From Coemansia sp. RSA 1804 (Eukaryota; Kickxellomycota; Kickxellomycetes; Kickxellales; Kickxellaceae), in the NCBI GenBank assembly GCA_027578815.1, contig JANBTH010000773.1, forward strand, positions 1-11,546: 11,546 nt of DNA. The letters are read 5' to 3'. The translations under genes and the position numbers were made by a program. Numbering within the stretch: the first letter of the stretch is position 1; each line of letters starts with the position of its first letter. The notes below the pieces were generated by a model. That model did no database searches, was not told where the DNA came from, and saw only the letters and a program-made list of their open reading frames with translations. Shown here piece by piece: positions 7,868-11,546 of the stretch.

Positions 7868-7961
7868 TCTCAGCGCCCAGCCATACGGCGTGTCTTCTGG
7901 GCATAACCACCAAGCAATGCAAAGCAGCGAGTCGCTTGCCGTGTCGTACCGAGCACAGTGA
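6846..7961 (+). CDS. DPP1: PAP2-superfamily lipid phosphate phosphatase, Dpp1/Lpp1 type
   Basis: A 371-residue integral membrane enzyme. Members remove phosphate from diacylglycerol pyrophosphate, phosphatidate and lysophosphatidate without Mg2+, at vacuole or Golgi membranes. All three catalytic motifs are intact: Kx6RP (K121, R128, P129), PSGH (173-176) and SRx5HxxxD (S223, R224, H230, D234); H176 and H230 are the expected catalytic histidines. Six hydrophobic helices fit about 23-46, 70-91, 102-120, 178-194, 206-222 and 235-250. FSLTDKTIQYPH (52-63) is typical of this branch. After residue 255 comes a Pro/Gly/Gln-rich tail, probably cytosolic, with nine consecutive Gln residues; it is longer than in yeast Dpp1 and not needed for catalysis. 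The start is the ATG at 6846; the in-frame codon at 6837 is TTG. The family is certain; DPP1 versus LPP1 orthology is not resolved. Confidence 0.94.
7839..7865 (+). repeat. (CAG)9 trinucleotide repeat encoding polyglutamine
   Basis: Nine perfect CAG codons in the tail of the PAP2 phosphatase give nine Gln residues, ended by a CAT codon. There are no synonymous CAA interruptions inside the run, so its length is likely to vary between strains by slippage. It is preceded by CAA CTC. Confidence 0.95.
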
Positions 7962-8407
7962 CTTTGATGCTTTGTTTTGTGTTTCTCCTTCTGTGGGGTA
8001 CTGGTGGAAAAAAAGTGTTGTTTGGAAGAAGTTCTGGTAAACCTTCATGCATTATTCTTTTTTCTTTTGTGTTTGTTAAGCACATATCGGGTTTTCTATT
8101 TTGGAATTCTGTAAAAAAAAACTATTTTTTCTCTTTCCCGTATAAAAGAAGATCCAGAAATAGGGGCTCTCTGTACAAAGTCATAAAGAGTGCAAAGAAG
8201 AAAGGCTGTGGTAGAATTATGGATGATAATGTTAATGAAAGAAGAAAAGAGCAAAAGGCAGGCAAAAGAAACTAGTGTGTACAGGTAGGCACGATGTAAG
8301 GTGAGCTGAAAAGAGAATGAGCGGGGAAAATGGATGCTGTTCAGCATGGCAAGGAAAGAAGATAAAAGAAGTGGAGGATCTGGCACAATACAATCCCTCG
8401 CTGCTCT
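7962..8407. other. Convergent intergenic region between the PAP2 gene and SDS3
   Basis: About 450 bases between two 3' ends. It is AT-rich with A and T homopolymer runs, and must hold the terminators of both genes, but I see no textbook AATAAA that clearly belongs to either. I find no gene, RNA or repeat in it. Confidence 0.5.
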
Positions 8408-9394
8408 TCACCGCTTACTTCCTTTGCCACCCTTCTTGCCATTGGTTACAGCGCCCAGCGGACCAGTGACACCAGTGGCGCGGCGAATAGCCACAAGATC
8501 GCTAACAACGTCGTCCTCGGCAATTCCCTGCAAGAGAAAGGCTTGCGCGTTCTTGCGCTTGCTCTGGTGGCGAGTGGATCCGGAGCTGGCAGCAGTGTCG
8601 CCCAGGCCCAGGGGATCCATGCCCCGCTTCCGCAGATTGCGCTTAGCAGATGTGCGGGATCCGGACTCAAACACAAAGTCAATGCTGATGTCCAGACTAT
8701 CCTTCTCCTCCTTGAGTCGTTTCCGACGCTCCTCGATGTCGGCAGCAATCTTCTCAAAGACCGCCTGCTTTTCGCTCTTGTACGCCTTTTCCGCCTGCTC
8801 ACGCTCTGCGCGGTACGTTTTCTCATACAGATCCATCAGGTACATGTGGTTCTGCTCGGACATTGCCACCGCCCGGTCGCGTTCAGCCGCCAGCCGCGTC
8901 ACGCCCTCGACAAAGACCGGGTGCGTTCCTCGCAGCACCAGCATCAGCTCGTTCTGGATGTCCTCGGCCCTCTGCTGGTAGCGGCGCTCCTCCGTTTCAA
9001 AGGCCTCGCGGTCTATCTGCTGTAAGCGCTCTGTAATTTTGCTGCGTAATGGCTGAGTGGTTGTGGAGCTGGTGCTGCTCTTGTGAGCTGCAGAGTATGC
9101 ACCAACGCCCCCTGGTCCTGGCACCAGCGGCTGCCGTGCCATAGAGGCGTTGCTGCCATGCATGTATGCGTCTTGGCTCTGGTATGCGCCCCACTCGTAT
9201 CCGGCTACCGGGCCTGGTGCCCCTGGTTGCCCGTGGACAACCACGCCGCCCTGCGCATAGGCGTCGGGCGCATACTGTGAATTGTGGTGGTGGTGGTGGT
9301 GTTGCTGGTATCTGGAGTAACGCGGGTGGCCAATAGCCACCGACCCTATATCAGCCGTACCCGCCTGCACAGCCATGTCCTGGTAGTCGTCCAT
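8408..9394 (-). CDS. SDS3: Sds3-family subunit of the Rpd3/Sin3 histone deacetylase complex
   Basis: 328 residues. Sds3/BRMS1-family proteins scaffold the large Rpd3/Sin3 histone deacetylase complex in the nucleus and are needed for its integrity and activity. The conserved core lies at about 120-245: charged helices, then the hallmark IQNELMLVLRGTHPVFVEGV (146-165), then ERDRAVAMSEQNHMYLMDLY and a long Glu/Lys/Arg coiled coil to about 232. A short conserved C-terminal motif, GIAEDDVVSDLVAIRRA (290-306), precedes a Lys/Gly-rich end. The N-terminal 115 residues are low-complexity, rich in Tyr, Gln, Gly and Ala, with a natural run of six His (32-37). The start is the ATG at 9394, with G at both -3 and +4; the frame continues to 9496 but that codon is TTG. 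Dep1 is a related family and remains a weaker alternative. Confidence 0.88.
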   Translation of the reverse strand: MDDYQDMAVQAGTADIGSVAIGHPRYSRYQQHHHHHHNSQYAPDAYAQGGVVVHGQPGAPGPVAGYEWGAYQSQDAYMHGSNASMARQPLVPGPGGVGAYSAAHKSSTSSTTTQPLRSKITERLQQIDREAFETEERRYQQRAEDIQNELMLVLRGTHPVFVEGVTRLAAERDRAVAMSEQNHMYLMDLYEKTYRAEREQAEKAYKSEKQAVFEKIAADIEERRKRLKEEKDSLDISIDFVFESGSRTSAKRNLRKRGMDPLGLGDTAASSGSTRHQSKRKNAQAFLLQGIAEDDVVSDLVAIRRATGVTGPLGAVTNGKKGGKGSKR

Positions 9395-9624
9395 TGCCTG
9401 AAGATAGTAAGGGTGGAAAAAAGGGCAATTGGAGGAAAAGAGTGGGTGGTGGAGGTAAGAGTACAGGTAGGAAACTAGGGAGGGCGAATTGCACAAATGA
9501 ATTTTTGATTGAGCAGCGTAGAAGAGGAACGAGTGTCAAAGACGTTTAGCTCGTGGACGGCCAGGACAAGCGGTGTTTATTTAATGGAAAGGCAAATGTT
9601 GTGTCTCTAAGCGCTGAGTATGCC

Positions 9625-9644
9625 GGAAGGAAGGAAGGAAGGAA
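9625..9644 (+). repeat. (GGAA)5 tetranucleotide microsatellite
   Basis: Five tandem GGAA units inside a purine-rich stretch of the SDS3/RRP46 intergenic region. On the SDS3 coding strand this is part of the pyrimidine-rich tract. Confidence 0.9.
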
Positions 9645-10045
9645 AGGAAAAGGTTCAGACAAACACGCACAGTGTGGATGAAGAAGAAGAAAAAAGACGA
9701 GTGAGAAGTGCAGAGAAAGGAAAAAAAGGAGAGCAAAGTAAAAAGGGGGAGGATAAAACACAAGAAAAAAAAAAGAAATCCAGCCTTGGGTAGCGCAGAA
9801 CGGCTGATGGCACAGAAAAAGAGCCTTTTCAATCGATTCAGTTTGCCATCGTAGCATACAGCAAATGCGTCTGGAGCCATGCATCGTGTCAGGTCCGTGG
9901 AGCATGGCAGTCGCAGCAAGGAAACGAGAGACAGAACAGCTCAGAAAGAGCCACTGTTTTTTCTTTTGTTCAGACACGATTCGTCCTTGGCAGCAGCAAA
10001 AGGCGGGGCCACACGCTTTTATTTCTGGCTTAAACTCTTTTAATT

Positions 10046-10051
10046 CACGTG
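10046..10051 (+). promoter_or_regulatory. CACGTG E-box (GTCACGTG on the minus strand)
   Basis: A palindromic CACGTG in the context TTCACGTGAC. On the minus strand it reads GTCACGTG, an exact match to the yeast Cbf1 (CDEI) site RTCACRTG. It lies 188 bases before the RRP46 ATG and 20 bases before a CCAAT box. A single hexamer can occur by chance; the position between divergent genes supports a regulatory site. Confidence 0.4.
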
Positions 10052-10070
10052 ACAAACGCACGCGCCTGGA

Positions 10071-10075
10071 CCAAT
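10071..10075 (+). promoter_or_regulatory. CCAAT box upstream of RRP46
   Basis: CCAAT in the context GGACCAATGGCG, 20 bases after the CACGTG motif and about 45 bases before a TATA-like motif. The order CACGTG, CCAAT, TATA-like, pyrimidine leader, ATG is a plausible fungal promoter, possibly bound by the HAP (NF-Y) complex. Assigned from motif and position only. Confidence 0.4.
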
Positions 10076-10163
10076 GGCGCTGTCTGTAGCAAAGCCCGCT
10101 TTTTTGCTCATTCTTTTGCCCATAAAATTTTTTTTTCCTGTACCTCACATTTCTTTTTTCTCT

Positions 10164-10181
10164 TCATCATCATCATCATCA
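10164..10181 (+). repeat. (TCA)6 microsatellite in the RRP46 leader
   Basis: Six perfect TCA units in the pyrimidine-rich leader, 57 bases before the RRP46 start. It probably lies in the 5' untranslated region and may vary in length. Confidence 0.85.
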
Positions 10182-10238
10182 ACACTTTTTTGTATTCTTC
10201 GCTCTCTTTCTTATCTGTTTAGACTCTCACCTGCAAAA

Positions 10239-10949
10239 ATGCGACCGGACAGAAGGGAGGACGACGAGGTGCGCGCACTGCACAGCATTCTGGGGCTCCT
10301 TAACCGGGCAGACGGGTCAGCACAGTTTTCATCGGGACGGACATCGGTGTACAGCGGGGTGTACGGACCGGTTGGCGCCCGCGTATACGATGAGAAACTG
10401 GACCGCGCATACGTGGAGGTGCGGGGACGGGCGGACGCAGGGCCGGCAGGGACCGCGGACCGGTGGACCGAAACAGCGGTCCGGGAGACGTTTGAGCGCG
10501 TGGTAGCCGCACAGCTGTATCCGCGCACAATGGTGCAGATTAGTGTGCAGGTGCGCGAGGATGACGGTGCAGTTGACGCTGCGGCTATTAATGCGACCGC
10601 TCTTGCGCTGATTGATGCCGCGGTTCCGTTGCGTGATACCGTGGCTGCTGCTGCGTGCGCTGTGCGCGAGGACGGGTCTGCCGTTGTTGATCCTACGCTT
10701 GAGGAGATCCGCGATGCACGATCGATCCACACATTTGCGTTTGCCGCATCCGATGTCTCTAATATCGCCGATCTCACCTCGGCCTCCATTTGTCCCATCT
10801 ATGTCGATTCGCGCGGCGAGTTCTCGGTTGCCGAGTACGACCGCTGCTTCGAGCTGTGCGCGCGTGCGGCCCAGCGCGTGCTGGCATTCATGCGCACGGC
10901 CATTGAGGACAAGGTCTCAAAGGAGTCGCAGATTGCCGGTTCCTCGTAG
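10239..10949 (+). CDS. RRP46: Exosome complex subunit Rrp46 (RNase PH fold)
   Basis: 236 residues, matching human EXOSC5 and yeast Rrp46 (about 235-246). The protein is one of six RNase PH-like subunits forming the exosome ring, which guides RNA to the Rrp44/Rrp6 nucleases in nucleus and cytoplasm; the ring subunit itself is normally not catalytic. The RNase PH domain spans about 12-168: NRADGSAQFSSGRTSVYSGV (22-41) is the diagnostic opening, YGP follows at 42-44, LYPRT (93-97) and the Ala-rich INATALALIDAAVPLRD (117-133) match the family core, and the domain ends near RSIHTFAF. A C-terminal helix (198-226) packs against the domain in relatives. The start is the ATG at 10239, with A at -3 (GCAAAAATG). 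An open in-frame extension reaches an ATG at 10074, but homology begins only after 10239. Confidence 0.92.
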   Translation: MRPDRREDDEVRALHSILGLLNRADGSAQFSSGRTSVYSGVYGPVGARVYDEKLDRAYVEVRGRADAGPAGTADRWTETAVRETFERVVAAQLYPRTMVQISVQVREDDGAVDAAAINATALALIDAAVPLRDTVAAAACAVREDGSAVVDPTLEEIRDARSIHTFAFAASDVSNIADLTSASICPIYVDSRGEFSVAEYDRCFELCARAAQRVLAFMRTAIEDKVSKESQIAGSS

Positions 10950-11058
10950 ATAGAGAGAAGTAGGCTAACACTTTGCTATTTTATTGAATTATGACTATTA
11001 CTGTTCAGTCAATGAGAAAGAGAAATAGACAGAGCCGATTCATGTCTCAAAATCTAGC
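10950..11058. other. Short convergent intergenic region after RRP46
   Basis: About 110 bases between two 3' ends. TTTATT at 10980-10985 reads AATAAA on the minus strand and is a likely polyadenylation signal for the Tvp15-like gene. No equally clear signal is seen for RRP46, and the two transcripts may overlap. Confidence 0.5.
10980..10985 (-). terminator. Candidate polyadenylation signal of the Tvp15-like gene
   Basis: AATAAA on the minus strand, about 75 bases beyond the stop codon of the Tvp15-like gene. Motif and position only. Confidence 0.45.
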
Positions 11059-11546
11059 TCAGACACGCGGGGGCTTCTCCGAGACCCCAGGATATGCCTG
11101 CTGCGATGAAGCCAGCGAGGCTGCGTAACGGCTAGACTTTTTGTGCGGAATGAACGAAGTGGTTGACTGGCCCAGCGAGGATGATGTGTTGGCATTGGGA
11201 CCAGTGTTGGCGCTGGCAATGCCCTGGCTCGGCGGGTACGCGCCAATCGACGGGTTGGAAATGGGCGCCGAGATGGGGCCGCGCGCTGTTTCAGCCATCA
11301 GCGGGGGCCTCTGCTGCGTGGCATAGATGCCATGCTGGATGTTGTATATGGCGGCAGCGTAGTGGTCGTCGGGGTCATCAAAGTGGATCCGCGGCACCAG
11401 CGCAGTGGCAAGGAAGCCAACACCAATAACAACAAGCGTGATTCCGATTCCAAGTGCTGCCGAATCGGCATCGACGCTCACGCACCCCAGCGCCACGTAG
11501 AACACCCCGCGGCCGCAGAACGAGTACAGAAACGACGCGTACATCC
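11059..11546 (-). CDS. Tvp15 / COPI-associated-like Golgi membrane protein, 3' part only
   Basis: The gene runs off the right edge, so only its C-terminal part is present (about 162 residues). Visible are two hydrophobic segments: FLYSFCGRGVFYVALGCVSV, carrying the GRGxFYxxLG pattern typical of the COPI-associated/Tvp15 family, and GIGITLVVIGVGFLATALVP. They are followed by a tail of about 110 residues rich in Ser, Ala, Pro, Gln and Asn, probably cytosolic. Tvp15 is a small tetraspan protein of late Golgi vesicles whose molecular role is unclear. The family's first membrane segments should lie beyond the window, and the Met at 11544 is probably internal. The stop is TGA at 11061-11059. The tail is longer than in yeast Tvp15 (143 residues in total). 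Other small tetraspan Golgi proteins remain possible. Confidence 0.6.
   Translation of the reverse strand, partial: MYASFLYSFCGRGVFYVALGCVSVDADSAALGIGITLVVIGVGFLATALVPRIHFDDPDDHYAAAIYNIQHGIYATQQRPPLMAETARGPISAPISNPSIGAYPPSQGIASANTGPNANTSSSLGQSTTSFIPHKKSSRYAASLASSQQAYPGVSEKPPRV

Larger units (their letters stand above)
9395..10238. promoter_or_regulatory. Divergent intergenic region shared by SDS3 and RRP46
   Basis: About 840 bases between two outward-facing starts, so it should hold both promoters. Toward SDS3 (minus strand) there is a long CT-rich stretch (purine-rich on the plus strand, about 9620-9780) and a TATA-like ATTAAATAAA (9585 to 9576). Toward RRP46 there is CACGTG (10046-10051), CCAAT (10071-10075), a TATA-like CATAAAAT (10121-10128) and a pyrimidine-rich leader up to the ATG. 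Reading frames seen here come from the biased composition and do not look like genes. Confidence 0.6.

Noticed and set aside
7167..8048. Minus-strand 293-residue frame opposite the PAP2 phosphatase
   Set aside because: It is antisense to a gene with all three catalytic motifs intact; its composition (Arg, His, Leu runs from the CAG repeat) is a shadow.
9546..10148. Minus-strand 200-codon open frame in the SDS3/RRP46 intergenic region
   Set aside because: Its first codon is GTG, and the openness follows from a CT-rich strand that rarely forms stop codons. The translation is Phe/Leu/Ser/Pro low complexity with no conserved domain.
1..11546. tRNA, rRNA, CRISPR array, transposon ends, replication origin
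   Set aside because: I scanned by eye for cloverleaf arms, long direct or inverted repeats and evenly spaced repeats and found none; only short microsatellites are present. A tRNAscan or repeat search could still find something I missed.

Overview
This is nuclear DNA from a fungus. It probably comes from an early-diverging lineage with a compact genome, and the style fits Kickxellales/Coemansia, but that placement is my inference and rests on no search. The protein families are eukaryotic, and VID27, Sds3 and a Tvp15-like protein point to fungi. Genes are packed on both strands. Each recognisable gene reads as one continuous frame with no intron that has to be invoked. Promoters look like a TATA-like motif followed by a C/T-rich leader on the coding strand.

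Layout from left to right. (1) 22-2547 (-): complete VID27, with an N-terminal domain, a PH-like domain, a very acidic linker and a WD40-like propeller. (2) 2895-3402 (-): the broken C-terminal end of an ABCC-type ABC transporter, keeping only the second half of one nucleotide-binding domain and frameshifted near 3085. (3) 3403-4020: AT-rich gene-free DNA with promoter-like elements and two short upstream ORFs. (4) 4021-6225 (+): a 734-residue, probably mitochondrial protein with degenerate pentatricopeptide-like helical hairpins, which I do not recognise by name. (5) 6846-7961 (+): a six-helix PAP2 lipid phosphatase of the Dpp1 type with a polyglutamine tail. (6) 8408-9394 (-): an Sds3-family subunit of the Rpd3/Sin3 histone deacetylase complex. 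(7) 9395-10238: a divergent intergenic region shared by genes 6 and 8, with CACGTG and CCAAT motifs. (8) 10239-10949 (+): the exosome subunit Rrp46. (9) 11059-11546 (-): the C-terminal part of a Tvp15/COPI-associated-like Golgi membrane protein, cut by the window edge.

The genes do not form a pathway. This is an ordinary housekeeping stretch, and no mobile element, RNA gene, CRISPR array or new multi-gene system is visible. The items most worth a second look are the ABC-transporter remnant, the unnamed PPR-like protein with its uORF-bearing leader, the open in-frame extension upstream of RRP46, and the shared SDS3/RRP46 regulatory region.
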